This document shows, piece after piece, positions 22,708 to 32,132 of a stretch of DNA of 64,000 bases. Position 1 is the first letter of the stretch. Each line of letters starts with the position of its first letter. The notes under the pieces are model-generated. The model had not been told where the DNA came from. It saw nothing but the letters and a program-made list of their open reading frames with translations, and did not search any database. Source of the stretch: Acidovorax sp. A1169. GTDB taxonomy: Bacteria > Pseudomonadota > Gammaproteobacteria > Burkholderiales > Burkholderiaceae_C. The translations under genes were made by a program, and so were the position numbers. The stretch covers positions 62,001-126,000 of the forward strand of contig NZ_JAUZDX010000009.1 of the NCBI RefSeq assembly GCF_030704685.1, given 5' to 3'.

Positions 22708-24309
22708 ATGCAATCCTCATCCATCCGTGATCGGTTGACGCTCGCAGTGCCTGTGCAAACCGCACGGCGCCGTGTTCTGGGCCTGGCGGCAGCCACTGCC
22801 GCCATGGTCGTGGCCCTCGGCTCGGGCCTGCCGGCCCAGGCGGCCCCTGCGAAGGGGGGCGCCGCCAACCTGGCCATGGTCGGCGAGCCCCAGGGGCTGG
22901 ACCCCATGGTCAGCACGGCCGACCTGGTCGGCACCATCATGCAGCATGTCTACGAACCGCTGTACACCTTCGACGCGAACTGGGCCGTGGCGCCCATGCT
23001 GGCTGAAGGCCTGCCCACCGTGTCCAAGGACGGGCTGACCTACACCATCGCGCTGCGCAAGGAAGTCAAGCTGCACAACGGGCGCGACCTGAACGCCGAC
23101 GACGTGGTGGCCTCGCTTCAGCGCTGGATGGAGCTGTCGCCGCGCGGCAAGGCCGTGGGCAAGGAGGTGGCCTCGCTCACCGCCAAGGGCCCGCTGTCGG
23201 TGGAGCTCACGCTCAAGGCGCCCTATGCACCGCTGCTGGCCCAGCTGGCGTTGCCCAGCGGCATGGCCGCCATCATGGCCAAGGAAAGCATTGCGCCGCA
23301 GCTCAAGGACTTCATCGGCACCGGCCCCTACAAGTTCAAGGAGCGCCGCCCCGACCAGTTCACAGTGCTGGTGCGCCACGACAGCTACAGCGCCCGCAAG
23401 GAGGCACCGAGCGGCTATGCCGGCCGCCGCGAGGCCCTGCTCGACGAGCTGCGCTTCGTGCCCGTACCCAACGCCAACACCCGCGTGGAAGGCGCGCTGT
23501 CGGGCCAGTTCCAGTACGCCGACCTGCTGCCCGTGGAAGCGGCTGGCCGCATCGACAAGGGTGCCCCGGCCGTGGTGCCCATCGTGACCAAGAACTTCGG
23601 TTTCCCCTACATCGTCTTCAACACCAAGGAAGGCGTGCTGGCCGCGCAGCCGCTGCGCCGCGCGGTGCAGACGGCCGTGGGTTCGGGCGAACTGCTGGCC
23701 GCGGGCTTCGGCGACAACCGCTTCTTCGTGGTGGAGCCCAACTTCTTCCCCAAGGGCACGCCCTACTACTCGGATGCGGGCAGCAAGCTGTACAACGAGC
23801 GCAACCCGCAGGCCGCCAAGGACCAGGCCGCCAAGGCCGGCTACAACGGCCAGCCGGTGCGCATCATGGCCAGCCGCCAGTACGAGTTCCACTACAACAT
23901 GGCGCTGGTGATGGCCGAGCAGCTCAAGAAGGCAGGCTTCAAGACCGAGCTGCAGGTGGTGGACTGGGCCACGCTGGTGCAGCGGCGCAACGACGCCAAG
24001 CTGTGGGACGTGTACTTCACGCACTCGGGCCTGTTCCCCGAGCCCATGCTCTCGCCGCCGCAACTCGGTGAGGGCGCGCCGGGCTGGTGGGACACCCCGG
24101 CCAAGAAGGCCACGCTAACGGCCTTCAACCAGGAGACCAACATCGCCAGGCGCGGCCCGCTGTGGGGCGCCGTGCAGCAGGTGGTGTACGACGAAGTGCC
24201 CTTCATCGAGGTCGGCAAGTTCAACGGCCTCTCGGCGCGCTCGGCCAAGCTTGAGGGCTACACGCCGGCGATCTGGCCGTTCTTCTGGAACACCGGCCTG
24301 GCCAAGTAA
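22708..24309 (+). CDS. ABC transporter substrate-binding protein, Dpp/Opp class (SBP_bac_5)
   Basis: 533 residues. An N-terminal export signal with adjacent arginines (QTARRRVLGLAAATAAMVV) ends near AQAAP. The mature protein has the class 5 binding-protein signature: LDPMVSTADLVGTIMQHVYEPLY, then KLHNGRDLNADDVVASLQRW. It binds peptides or modified amino acids in the periplasm and delivers them to the membrane partners encoded directly downstream. It is the first gene of a nine-gene run that ends with an N-acyl-D-amino-acid deacylase, so N-acylated D-amino acids or D-residue-containing peptides are the likely cargo (inference). Confidence 0.88.
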   Translation: MQSSSIRDRLTLAVPVQTARRRVLGLAAATAAMVVALGSGLPAQAAPAKGGAANLAMVGEPQGLDPMVSTADLVGTIMQHVYEPLYTFDANWAVAPMLAEGLPTVSKDGLTYTIALRKEVKLHNGRDLNADDVVASLQRWMELSPRGKAVGKEVASLTAKGPLSVELTLKAPYAPLLAQLALPSGMAAIMAKESIAPQLKDFIGTGPYKFKERRPDQFTVLVRHDSYSARKEAPSGYAGRREALLDELRFVPVPNANTRVEGALSGQFQYADLLPVEAAGRIDKGAPAVVPIVTKNFGFPYIVFNTKEGVLAAQPLRRAVQTAVGSGELLAAGFGDNRFFVVEPNFFPKGTPYYSDAGSKLYNERNPQAAKDQAAKAGYNGQPVRIMASRQYEFHYNMALVMAEQLKKAGFKTELQVVDWATLVQRRNDAKLWDVYFTHSGLFPEPMLSPPQLGEGAPGWWDTPAKKATLTAFNQETNIARRGPLWGAVQQVVYDEVPFIEVGKFNGLSARSAKLEGYTPAIWPFFWNTGLAK

Positions 24310-24333
24310 GCCCACCGCACAAGGTTCGTTGTC

Positions 24334-25281
24334 ATGCGTTTTCTGATGACCCGCCTGGGCGGCGCCCTGGTGGTGCTGGCCCTCGTCGCGGTGCTGGTGT
24401 TCGCGCTCACGCGCCTGGCCTCGGGCGACCCGGTGGCGCTGCTGCTGGGCGAGCAGGCCACGGCCGAAGACATCGCCACGGCGCGCGTGCAGTACGGGCT
24501 GGACAAGCCCTTGCCCACGCAGTTCGTGCTGTGGATCGGCGAGCTGCTGCAGGGCAACCTGGGGCAGTCGATCTTCCTGCAGCGCCCGGTGGCGCAGGCA
24601 CTGCTCGAACGGGCCGAGCCCACGCTGTTCCTGGCGCTGTTCGCCGTGGGCATCGCCGCGCTCATCGGCATCCCCTGCGGCATGGCCGCAGCCATCTGGC
24701 GCGGCAGCCCCGGCGACCAGGCGCTGAGCGGCGTGGCCATGCTGGGGGCCAGCGTGCCCAGCTTCTGGCTCGGGCTGATCCTGATCCAGCTGTTCGCGGT
24801 CAAGCTCGGCTGGTTCCCGGCCTCGGGCTATGGGAATCCGGAGTCGCCGCTTGCGGAAAGATTGACCCACCTGCTGTTGCCGGCACTGGTGCTGGGCCTG
24901 CTCAACTCGGCGCTGATCATCCGCTTCACGCGCGCCTCGATGCTCGACATCCTGGGCGAGGACTATGTGCGCACCGCGCGCGCCAAGGGCTTGGCCGAGG
25001 GCACGGTGATGGTCAAGCATGTGCTGCGCAATGCGCTGGTGCCCATCGTCACGGTGCTGGGCCTGACGCTGGCGCTGATGATCGGTGGCACCGTGGTGAC
25101 CGAAACCGTGTTCAACCTGCCCGGCGTGGGCAACCTCGTGGTGCGCGCCGTGCTGCGCCGCGACTACCCGGTGATCCAGGGCACGCTGCTGGTGATCGCC
25201 GCGATCTACGTGTTCATCAACCTGGCCATCGACTTCCTGTACACGCTGGTCGATCCGCGCATCCGGCTGGAGGGCCAATGA
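24334..25281 (+). CDS. ABC transporter permease, DppB-like
   Basis: 315 residues, six predicted helices. N-terminus MRFLMTRLGGALVVLALVAVLVFALTRLASGDP is the DppB/OppB lead helix followed by the conserved GDP. The EAA cytoplasmic loop is present as DYVRTARAKGLAEGTVMVKHVLRNAL, followed by the closing DPRIRL. It forms the heterodimeric membrane channel with the DppC-like protein encoded directly downstream. The genes are separated by one base. Confidence 0.9.
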   Translation: MRFLMTRLGGALVVLALVAVLVFALTRLASGDPVALLLGEQATAEDIATARVQYGLDKPLPTQFVLWIGELLQGNLGQSIFLQRPVAQALLERAEPTLFLALFAVGIAALIGIPCGMAAAIWRGSPGDQALSGVAMLGASVPSFWLGLILIQLFAVKLGWFPASGYGNPESPLAERLTHLLLPALVLGLLNSALIIRFTRASMLDILGEDYVRTARAKGLAEGTVMVKHVLRNALVPIVTVLGLTLALMIGGTVVTETVFNLPGVGNLVVRAVLRRDYPVIQGTLLVIAAIYVFINLAIDFLYTLVDPRIRLEGQ

Positions 25282-25282
25282 C

Positions 25283-26152
25283 ATGGTGCAACGCCTGATT
25301 CGCAATCTCAAGGACTACTGGCTGCCGCTGGCACGCCGCCTGTTCTCGCGCAAGGTGGTGCTGGCCTCGGCCATTTTGCTGGCGCTGGTGGTCGTGGTGG
25401 CCACCGTGTTCCCCTGGGTGTCGGACGCCGACCCCAACGCCATATCGATCAGCGAGCGGCTGAACGCGCCCTCGGCCGCGCACTGGGCCGGCACCGACGA
25501 GCTGGGCCGCGACGTGATGCTGCGCATCGTGCACGGCGCGCGCTACTCGCTGCTGATCGGCGGGCTCACCGCAGCGGGTGCCGTGCTGTTCGGCACGCTG
25601 CTGGGCATGTTCGCGGGGTTCTTTCGGCGCCTGGATGCCCCGCTGATGCGGGTGGTGGACGCGATGATGTCCTTCCCCGACATCCTGCTGGGCATCGCCC
25701 TGGTGTCCATCCTGGGCGCCTCGCTGTGGAACGTGATGCTGGCGCTGGTGATCGTCTACACGCCGCGCGTGGCGCGGGTGGTGCGGGCCAGCACGCTGGT
25801 GCTGCGCGAGCTGCTGTTCGTCGATGCCGCGCGCGCCCTGGGCGTGCGCACGCCGCTCATTTTGCTGCGGCACATCCTGCCCAACCTGGTCTCGCCCATC
25901 CTGGTGCAGGTGACCTTCATCTTCGCCTACGCCATCCTGGCCGAGGCCGGCCTGTCCTTCCTGGGCGTGGGCGTGCCGCCGGACATCCCCACCTGGGGCA
26001 CCATGATCGCGGGCAGCCTGGAATCGGCCGACCGAGCCTTCTGGACCATTCTCTACCCAGGCCTGGCCATCGTGCTCACCGCCCTGTCGCTGCAGATGCT
26101 GGGCGACGGCGTGCGCGACCTGCTCGACCCCAAGCTCAAGAAAGCCTCGTGA
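25283..26152 (+). CDS. ABC transporter permease, DppC-like
   Basis: 289 residues. It has the DppC-type N-terminal helix, then HWAGTDELGRDVMLRIVHGARYSLLIG, the family hallmark. The EAA loop reads LFVDAARALGVRTPLILLRHILPN, and FLGVGVPPDIPTWGTMI precedes the last helix. It pairs with the DppB-like permease. A 61-base gap separates it from the first ATPase gene, with no promoter seen. Confidence 0.9.
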   Translation: MVQRLIRNLKDYWLPLARRLFSRKVVLASAILLALVVVVATVFPWVSDADPNAISISERLNAPSAAHWAGTDELGRDVMLRIVHGARYSLLIGGLTAAGAVLFGTLLGMFAGFFRRLDAPLMRVVDAMMSFPDILLGIALVSILGASLWNVMLALVIVYTPRVARVVRASTLVLRELLFVDAARALGVRTPLILLRHILPNLVSPILVQVTFIFAYAILAEAGLSFLGVGVPPDIPTWGTMIAGSLESADRAFWTILYPGLAIVLTALSLQMLGDGVRDLLDPKLKKAS

Positions 26153-26213
26153 GCACCGCTTTCGCCCCACCCACGCAAGCGCCCGCCCGCGGGCGCGCTA
26201 CGAAGGTATCTCC

Positions 26214-27278
26214 ATGACCACCCACACGGCTGCCATGGCCGCCCCGCGGCTCGAAGTGCAGGGCCTGTCCACCTCGTTCGCCACCGACGCCGGCCGCATC
26301 CAGAGCGTGGCCGATGTGTCATTTGCCATCCAACCCGGACAGACGCTGGCGCTGGTCGGTGAATCGGGCTCGGGCAAGTCCGTCACCAGCCTCACGCTGA
26401 TGGGCCTGCACGCCAAGACCTCGCAGGCGCAGGTGACCGGCCAGGCTTGGTTCACGCGCAAGGGGGGCCAGCGCGTGGACCTGCTGGCCCTGCCCGAGGC
26501 GGAGCGCCGTGCCCTGCGCGGCAACGAGATCGCGATGGTCTTCCAGGAGCCCATGACCAGCCTCAACCCGGTGCTCACCGTGGGCGAGCAGATCGCCGAA
26601 TCGGTGCGCCTGCACCTGAAGCTCGACCGCAAGGCCGCACTGGCCCATGCGCAGCGCATGCTGGAGCTGGTGGAGATACCGGCGGCGAAGCAGCGCGTGC
26701 ACGAGTACCCGCACCAGTTGTCGGGTGGCATGCGCCAGCGCGTGATGATTGCGCTGGCCATGGCCTGCAGCCCGACACTGTTGATCGCCGACGAGCCCAC
26801 CACCGCGCTGGACGTGACCATCCAGGCGCAGATCCTCGCGCTCATGGGCCGGCTGCAAAAGGAGACGGGCATGAGCATGCTGTTCGTCACCCACAACCTG
26901 GGCGTGGTGGCGCAGTACGCCGACGCGGTGGCGGTGATGTATGCGGGCCGCATCGTCGAGTCGGCCCCCGTGCACGACCTCTTCGCCCAGCCCGAGCACC
27001 CCTACACGCGCGGCCTGCTGGCCTGCCTGCCCGGCGTTGCCAGGCGCCATGCCGTGGCGGTGGCTGGCCAGCGCCCACGCCTGGTGGCCATTCCGGGCCA
27101 GGTGTCGAGCCCGCTCGCACCGCCACCGGGCTGTGCCTTCGCGCCGCGCTGCGAGCGCCGCATTGCGGCCTGCGATGCGCGCATGCCGGCCCTGTCCGAC
27201 GAGGGCAGCGCAGGCGCCAGCCGCCGGGTGCGCTGCATCCGTGTGAACGAGCAGCCCATTGAAGAGGTGGCTGCATGA
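26214..27278 (+). CDS. ABC transporter ATP-binding protein, DppD-like
   Basis: 354 residues. Walker A GESGSGKS at 49-56, signature [14 protein letters not shown], Walker [13 protein letters not shown], switch VTHNLGV. The C-terminal oligopeptide-transporter domain is present, with [19 protein letters not shown]. In DppD/DppF homologues these cysteines bind a [4Fe-4S] cluster or a metal. It powers uptake with the DppF-like subunit, whose gene overlaps by ATGA. Confidence 0.9.
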   Translation: MTTHTAAMAAPRLEVQGLSTSFATDAGRIQSVADVSFAIQPGQTLALVGESGSGKSVTSLTLMGLHAKTSQAQVTGQAWFTRKGGQRVDLLALPEAERRALRGNEIAMVFQEPMTSLNPVLTVGEQIAESVRLHLKLDRKAALAHAQRMLELVEIPAAKQRVHEYPHQLSGGMRQRVMIALAMACSPTLLIADEPTTALDVTIQAQILALMGRLQKETGMSMLFVTHNLGVVAQYADAVAVMYAGRIVESAPVHDLFAQPEHPYTRGLLACLPGVARRHAVAVAGQRPRLVAIPGQVSSPLAPPPGCAFAPRCERRIAACDARMPALSDEGSAGASRRVRCIRVNEQPIEEVAA

Positions 27279-28267
27279 ACGCCGTGTCCATTGCTCCGAC
27301 CCCGGGCGACAACCTCATCGAAATGCGCGGCCTGCGCAAGTATTTCGGCAGCGGCCCGCACCCGGTGCGCGCGGTGGACGATGTGAGCTTTGCCATCCGG
27401 CGCGGCGAGACGCTGGGCCTGGTGGGCGAATCGGGCTCGGGCAAGAGCACCATCGGCCGCCTGCTCACCCGCCTGGTGGACCCCACGGCGGGCCAGATGC
27501 TTTACCACGGCGAGGGCGCGAGTGGGCAGGACCTGGCCGCAATGAGCCAGGGCCAGTTCCGCCCGCTGCGCTCGAAGATCCAGATCATCTTCCAGGACCC
27601 GTACGCCAGCCTGAACCCGCGCATGCGCATCCGCGAGGTGCTGGGCGAGGCGCTCGATACGCACAGGCAGGCGCGCGGTGCGGCGCGCCTGCCGCGCATC
27701 CACGAGTTGCTAACCCAGGTGGGCCTCAGGCCCGAGCATGCAGACCGCTTTCCGCACGAGTTCTCGGGCGGGCAGCGCCAGCGCATCGGCATTGCGCGCG
27801 CGCTGGCGGTGCAGCCGAACTTCATCGTGGCGGACGAGCCGCTGTCGGCGCTGGACGTGTCGATCCAGGCCCAGGTGGTGAACCTGCTGGGCGACCTCAA
27901 GGAGCAACTGGGCCTGACCTTGCTGTTCATCTCGCACGACCTCGATGTGGTGGAGTACCTTTGCGACCGCGTGGTGGTGCTCTACCTGGGCCGGGTGATG
28001 GAGATCGCGCCCACCAGCGTGCTGTATGCGCAGCCCGCGCATCCCTACACCCGCGCCCTGCTCGCCGCTGCGCCCATACCCGACCCCGCGCAGCGGCGTA
28101 CCATCCCCCTGCTGCAGGGCGACTTGCCCAGCCCCGCCAATCCGCCGTCCGGCTGCGTGTTCCGCACGCGCTGCCCGCATGCGGTAGCCGAATGTGCCAG
28201 CGCCGATATGGCCCTGCGCACTGTGGGCGCGGACCACTGGAAGGCCTGCTGGCGCGACGATATCTGA
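27275..28267 (+). CDS. ABC transporter ATP-binding protein, DppF-like
   Basis: 330 residues. Walker [10 protein letters not shown] at 51-59, signature [15 protein letters not shown], Walker [15 protein letters not shown], switch FISHDLDVV. The C-terminal cysteine block is [14 protein letters not shown]. It completes a five-part Dpp/Opp importer. The catabolic enzyme gene follows after 41 bases, so uptake and breakdown share a transcript. Confidence 0.9.
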   Translation: MNAVSIAPTPGDNLIEMRGLRKYFGSGPHPVRAVDDVSFAIRRGETLGLVGESGSGKSTIGRLLTRLVDPTAGQMLYHGEGASGQDLAAMSQGQFRPLRSKIQIIFQDPYASLNPRMRIREVLGEALDTHRQARGAARLPRIHELLTQVGLRPEHADRFPHEFSGGQRQRIGIARALAVQPNFIVADEPLSALDVSIQAQVVNLLGDLKEQLGLTLLFISHDLDVVEYLCDRVVVLYLGRVMEIAPTSVLYAQPAHPYTRALLAAAPIPDPAQRRTIPLLQGDLPSPANPPSGCVFRTRCPHAVAECASADMALRTVGADHWKACWRDDI

Positions 28268-28308
28268 CCTGCGCAGCCCGCCTGCCCACCCCGACACCAA
28301 GAGACAAC

Positions 28309-29589
28309 ATGACCACTGACTTCACCCTGGACGCCACCTGCAAGAGCTATCCCCTGTCTGCGGCGCCCTGCCGCGCCAGCGAGATCGCCCAGCGTGGCTG
28401 GAATGTGCTGGCCGATGACCTGGCGTTTCCGCTCGCCGTGCTCAGCCGCACGGCGCTGGCACACAACCTGGCCTGGATGCAGGACTTTGCAGAGCGCAAG
28501 GGCATCGCCCTGGCACCGCACGGCAAGACCACCATGTCGCCCCAGCTCTTCGCACAGCAGCTGGCGGCCGGCGCCTGGGGCCTGACCTTCGCCACGGCCT
28601 TCCAGGTCGCTGTGGGGGTGCAGGCCGGTGCCCGCCGCGTCATCATCGCCAACCAGGTGGTCTGCGATGCCGACCTGGACGCGCTCGACGCGCTGCTGGT
28701 CCGCCATGCCGACCTCACCGTGTGGTTCCTCGTGGATTCGCTCGCGCAGCTCACGCTGGTCGAGGACTGGAAGCAGCGCCGTGGCAGTGCCAGCGTGTTC
28801 AACGTGCTGCTGGAGATGGGTATCCCCGGCCAGCGCACGGGCTGCCGCACGCTGGACGAGGCACTGGCGCTGGCGCGCGCGCTGGCGGCGTCGAAGGCCG
28901 TGCAGTTCGACGGCATCGAATGCTATGAAGGCGGCGTGGCGCGCTGCGACAACGAGCACGACGCCCGCGAAGTGACCGCCCTGGTGCGCCGCGTGATGGA
29001 CGTGGCGCGGGCCTGCGACACCGAGCACCTGTTCGCACGCGACCGCATCCTGCTCACGGCCGGCGGCTCGGCCGTGTTCGACCTGGTGGTGCCGCTGCTG
29101 CAGGCCCAGGGCCTCTCGCGCCCGGTGGAAGGCGTGCTGCGCTCGGGCTGCTACGTGACGCACGACCACGGCAACTACGCGCGCTTTCTCAAGAACGTGG
29201 AGCAACGTGAAGGGCTCGATGCCTCGCTTCGCCCGGCGCTCACGGTCTGGGCCATGGTGCAGTCGGTGCCCGAGCCGGGCCTGGCCCTGCTGACCTGCGG
29301 GCGGCGCGACATTTCCTACGACCTGGAGATGCCCATCCCCGTGCAGCTGGCGCGGCGCGGCGAGCGCACGGCGGCTGCCGCGCCTGCCGGCTGGAGCGTG
29401 AGCGCGCTCAACGACCAGCATGCCTACCTGCGCTTCGATGCGGCGGCCGGCGACGGCAGCACCCCGCGGGTAGGAGACCGCGTGGCGCTGGGCATTTCGC
29501 ACCCTTGCACCACCTTCGACAAATGGCGCTGGATGCCGCTGGTGGAAGACGATGGCGCCATCACGGGTGCCATCAGCACCCGGTTCTGA
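28309..29589 (+). CDS. D-serine dehydratase-like / amino acid deaminase, PLP fold III
   Basis: 426 residues. The PLP lysine is K73 in APHGKTTMSPQLF, as in D-threonine aldolase and eukaryotic-type D-serine dehydratase. The zinc site H398 and C400 (SHPCTTFDKWR) at the C-terminus is that of the D-serine dehydratase-like domain. SGCYVTHDHGNY lines the active site. It should deaminate a beta-hydroxy D-amino acid such as D-serine or D-threonine to a keto acid and ammonia. The divergently encoded RidA would clear the enamine released. The start is the ATG of MTTDFTLD; the frame continues upstream without support. Confidence 0.85.
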   Translation: MTTDFTLDATCKSYPLSAAPCRASEIAQRGWNVLADDLAFPLAVLSRTALAHNLAWMQDFAERKGIALAPHGKTTMSPQLFAQQLAAGAWGLTFATAFQVAVGVQAGARRVIIANQVVCDADLDALDALLVRHADLTVWFLVDSLAQLTLVEDWKQRRGSASVFNVLLEMGIPGQRTGCRTLDEALALARALAASKAVQFDGIECYEGGVARCDNEHDAREVTALVRRVMDVARACDTEHLFARDRILLTAGGSAVFDLVVPLLQAQGLSRPVEGVLRSGCYVTHDHGNYARFLKNVEQREGLDASLRPALTVWAMVQSVPEPGLALLTCGRRDISYDLEMPIPVQLARRGERTAAAAPAGWSVSALNDQHAYLRFDAAAGDGSTPRVGDRVALGISHPCTTFDKWRWMPLVEDDGAITGAISTRF

Positions 29590-29603
29590 GGCCGGAGAAG
29601 CGC

Positions 29604-30566
29604 ATGAACAGCAGCCTGCCTCCTTCGCCATCGTCCACCCTGCCGCCCAGCACCACGCCCGGACTGCTGCAGCAGCTGCGCGAGCGGCAGGACAGCCTGC
29701 CCGAAGCGCAGCGCAGCGTGGTGCGTGCCGTGCTCGAAGACCCGCGCGCCGCCGTGGCCGCCACGGTGGAGCAACTGGCGCAGCAGGCGGGCGTGTCCAT
29801 GCCGACCATCGTGCGCACCTGCCGCAGCTTTGGCTACGACTCGGTGCGCGAGTTCATGCTGGCGCTGGCCCAGGACCTGGCGGTGTCGGGCTCGTACCTG
29901 CACCGCAGCGTGCTGGCCGAAGACTCGGCGCAGGACGTCTCCAGCAAGATCATCCACGCGGCTGTCTCGTCGCTGACCGAGCTGGGCCGGCGCATCGACG
30001 TGGACGTGATCGACCAGGTGGCCGCCAAACTGGCCAAGGCGCGGCGCATCGACTGCTATTCGGTGGGCGCGGCGTCGACTTTCACGGCCAGCGAGCTGCA
30101 GAGCCGGCTGTTTCGCCTGGGCCTTACGGCCAACGCGATTTTCGACGCGCACCAGCAGTTGGTGTCGGCCAGCACACTGGGGCCGGAGGGCGTGGCCTTC
30201 GTGGTCTCGCACGTGGGGCGCATGCCCTACACGGTGGAGGCGGCCCGCTTCGCGCGCTCGCAGGGCGCCACCGTGATCGCCCTCACCCAGCCGGGCACGC
30301 CGCTGGCCGAAACGGCCGACCTGGTGCTGGCCGTGTCGGTGCCGCAGGACGCGGTGATGCGCGTGGGCACCGAGGCCTACCTGGCGCACCTGGTGGTGAT
30401 CGAGATCCTGATGGTGCGCCTGGCGCAGCAGCTGGGACCGGTGGCCACGCGTGGCCTGCAGCAGTTCAAGCAGCTTTTGCACAAACACGGATTCGACAGC
30501 GCCGAGTATTCGGGCGCCATGGACCCCGGCCCGGGCCTGCACAAGCCGGGCCAGAAAGACAATTGA
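29604..30566 (+). CDS. RpiR/MurR-family regulator with SIS domain
   Basis: 320 residues. The N-terminal HTH_6 domain (VEQLAQQAGVSMPTIVRTCRSFGYDSVREFMLAL, residues ~50-95) is followed by a SIS sugar-phosphate-binding domain (residues ~135-275, SVGAASTFTASELQSRLFRLG and GATVIALTQPGTPLAETAD). RpiR proteins sense phosphosugars and control sugar or amino-sugar operons. It sits inside the operon it may control, and the TGTAA-N5-TTAC operators at the cluster promoter are its likely sites. A phosphorylated ligand would fit the PfkB kinase of the divergent pair. GGAG precedes the start. Confidence 0.88.
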   Translation: MNSSLPPSPSSTLPPSTTPGLLQQLRERQDSLPEAQRSVVRAVLEDPRAAVAATVEQLAQQAGVSMPTIVRTCRSFGYDSVREFMLALAQDLAVSGSYLHRSVLAEDSAQDVSSKIIHAAVSSLTELGRRIDVDVIDQVAAKLAKARRIDCYSVGAASTFTASELQSRLFRLGLTANAIFDAHQQLVSASTLGPEGVAFVVSHVGRMPYTVEAARFARSQGATVIALTQPGTPLAETADLVLAVSVPQDAVMRVGTEAYLAHLVVIEILMVRLAQQLGPVATRGLQQFKQLLHKHGFDSAEYSGAMDPGPGLHKPGQKDN

Positions 30567-32032
30567 TGGCAGCAACGCAAGCGACCCTGCTGAAGAACGG
30601 AACCCTCATCGACGGCACCGACCGCCCCGGATGGGTGGGCGACCTGCTGCTCGCGGGCGAGCGCATCCTGGCCTTGGCCAAGCCCGGCGCCATGGACCCC
30701 GCCTTGTTCGCCGGCATGGCAGTCGAAACCATCGACTGCACGGACCGCGTGATCGCGCCCGGTTTCATCGACGTACACACGCACGACGACGCCGCCGCCA
30801 TCGACGCGCCCGACATGCTGCCCAAGCTGTCGCAGGGCGTGACCACGGTGATCGTGGGCAACTGCGGCATCTCGCTGGCGCCGATGGTGACGGATGCGCC
30901 GGCAGCGCCGCTGTCACTGCTGGGCCAGCACCAGTTCCGCCACGCCAGCATGGCCGCCTATGCGCGCGCCGTGGATGCCGCGCAGCCCGGCGTGAACGTG
31001 GCGGCGCTGCTGGGCCACACGGCGCTGCGCATGCGCCACCTGCCCGAGCTGGGCCGCGCCGCCACAGCCAGCGAGCGCGCCGCCATGGCAGCCGACATGC
31101 AGGAGGCCATGGACGCGGGCGCACTGGGCCTGTCGTCCGGCGTGTTCTACAAGGAAGCCTACGCGGCCGACATCACCGAGCTGACCGAGCTGGCCAGCGT
31201 GGCCGCGCGCAACGGCGGCGTCTACGCTACCCATATCCGCGACGAACTCGCAGGCATTCTGCCGGCGCTGCAGGAGGCGGCGCTCACCGCGCGCCAGGCG
31301 GGCCTGCCGCTGGTGCTGTCGCACCACAAGTGCGCAGGGGCGGCCAACTGGGGCCGCACGCGCGAGACGCTGCCGCTGATTGAGTCGCTGGCCCAGGGCC
31401 AGCCCATCAGCCTGGACGTGTATCCCTACACCGCCGGCTCGACGGTGCTGCGCACCGATCTGGTGGACGGCGTGATCGACATCCTGATCACCGGCAGCCA
31501 GCCCCACCCCGAAATGGTGGGCCGCTATCTCAAGGACATCGCCCGCGAATGGGATGTGAGCGAGCAGGCCGCGTGCGACCGGCTGCAGCCCGGCGGCGCC
31601 TGCTACTTCCAGATGCGCGAAGACGACGTGGAGCGCGTGATCACCCACCCGCTGGCCATGATCGGATCGGACGGCCTGCCGCATGACGAGCGCCCGCACC
31701 CGCGGCTGTGGGGCGCGTTTCCGCGCGTACTGGCCTGCTACTGGCGCGAAAAAGGCCTGCTGCGGCTGGAGGAGGCCATCCACAAGATGACCGGCCTGTC
31801 GGCCCAGCGCTTTCGCATCGGCGAGCGCGGGCGCCTGGCAGCCGGCTGCATGGCCGACGTGGTGGTGTTCGACCCGGCGCGTGTGCGCGATACCGCCAGC
31901 TACGAGCAACCCGTGCAGTTCAGCGAGGGCATCGAGCAGGTATGGGTGAACGGCGTGCTGAGCTATACCGCTGGCGGCCGGGCTACCGGGGCGCGTGCCG
32001 GACGCTTCATCCGCCGGCAGGCATCGGCCTGA
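30566..32032 (+). CDS. N-acyl-D-amino-acid deacylase (D-aminoacylase)
   Basis: 488 residues of the amidohydrolase fold. H71 and H73 in GFIDVHTHDD, C100 in VGNCGIS (a metal-bridging cysteine in D-aminoacylases), LSHHKCAG and GSDGLPHDERPHPRLWGAFPRVL are all diagnostic. It removes the acyl group from N-acyl-D-amino acids in the cytosol and yields a free D-amino acid for the deaminase encoded upstream. The start overlaps the regulator stop (TGATG). It is the last gene of the operon. Confidence 0.9.
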   Translation: MAATQATLLKNGTLIDGTDRPGWVGDLLLAGERILALAKPGAMDPALFAGMAVETIDCTDRVIAPGFIDVHTHDDAAAIDAPDMLPKLSQGVTTVIVGNCGISLAPMVTDAPAAPLSLLGQHQFRHASMAAYARAVDAAQPGVNVAALLGHTALRMRHLPELGRAATASERAAMAADMQEAMDAGALGLSSGVFYKEAYAADITELTELASVAARNGGVYATHIRDELAGILPALQEAALTARQAGLPLVLSHHKCAGAANWGRTRETLPLIESLAQGQPISLDVYPYTAGSTVLRTDLVDGVIDILITGSQPHPEMVGRYLKDIAREWDVSEQAACDRLQPGGACYFQMREDDVERVITHPLAMIGSDGLPHDERPHPRLWGAFPRVLACYWREKGLLRLEEAIHKMTGLSAQRFRIGERGRLAAGCMADVVVFDPARVRDTASYEQPVQFSEGIEQVWVNGVLSYTAGGRATGARAGRFIRRQASA

Positions 32033-32090
32033 CCCAGGCAGCCTGCGGGGAAGTGCCCGATGGCATTTTTCGGCCCCACTCGGCTTTGTC

Positions 32091-32118
32091 TTGATTGAGA
32101 ATTGCTTCTCAATAGTAT
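32091..32118 (+). promoter_or_regulatory. Promoter with Fur-box-like palindrome
   Basis: TTGATT (32091-32096), a 16-base spacer and TAGTAT (32113-32118) form a plausible promoter. Across the spacer runs a perfect palindrome ATTGAGAA-TTGC-TTCTCAAT (32094-32113). This resembles a Fur box (TGAGAAT-N-ATTCTCA) but with one extra base in the centre. The location ahead of a TonB receptor operon supports iron control. Confidence 0.62.
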
Positions 32119-32132
32119 CATTCGCATCCACC

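Noticed and set aside
22717-24063. Minus-strand frame of about 450 codons opposite the ABC binding-protein gene
   Set aside because: Composition is His/Gln/Arg/Gly rich without family blocks, while the plus strand carries a full signal peptide and SBP_bac_5 signature.
28045-29631. Minus-strand frame of about 530 codons opposite the PLP enzyme gene
   Set aside because: It is a shadow of the D-serine-dehydratase-like gene, whose PLP lysine and zinc site are intact on the plus strand.
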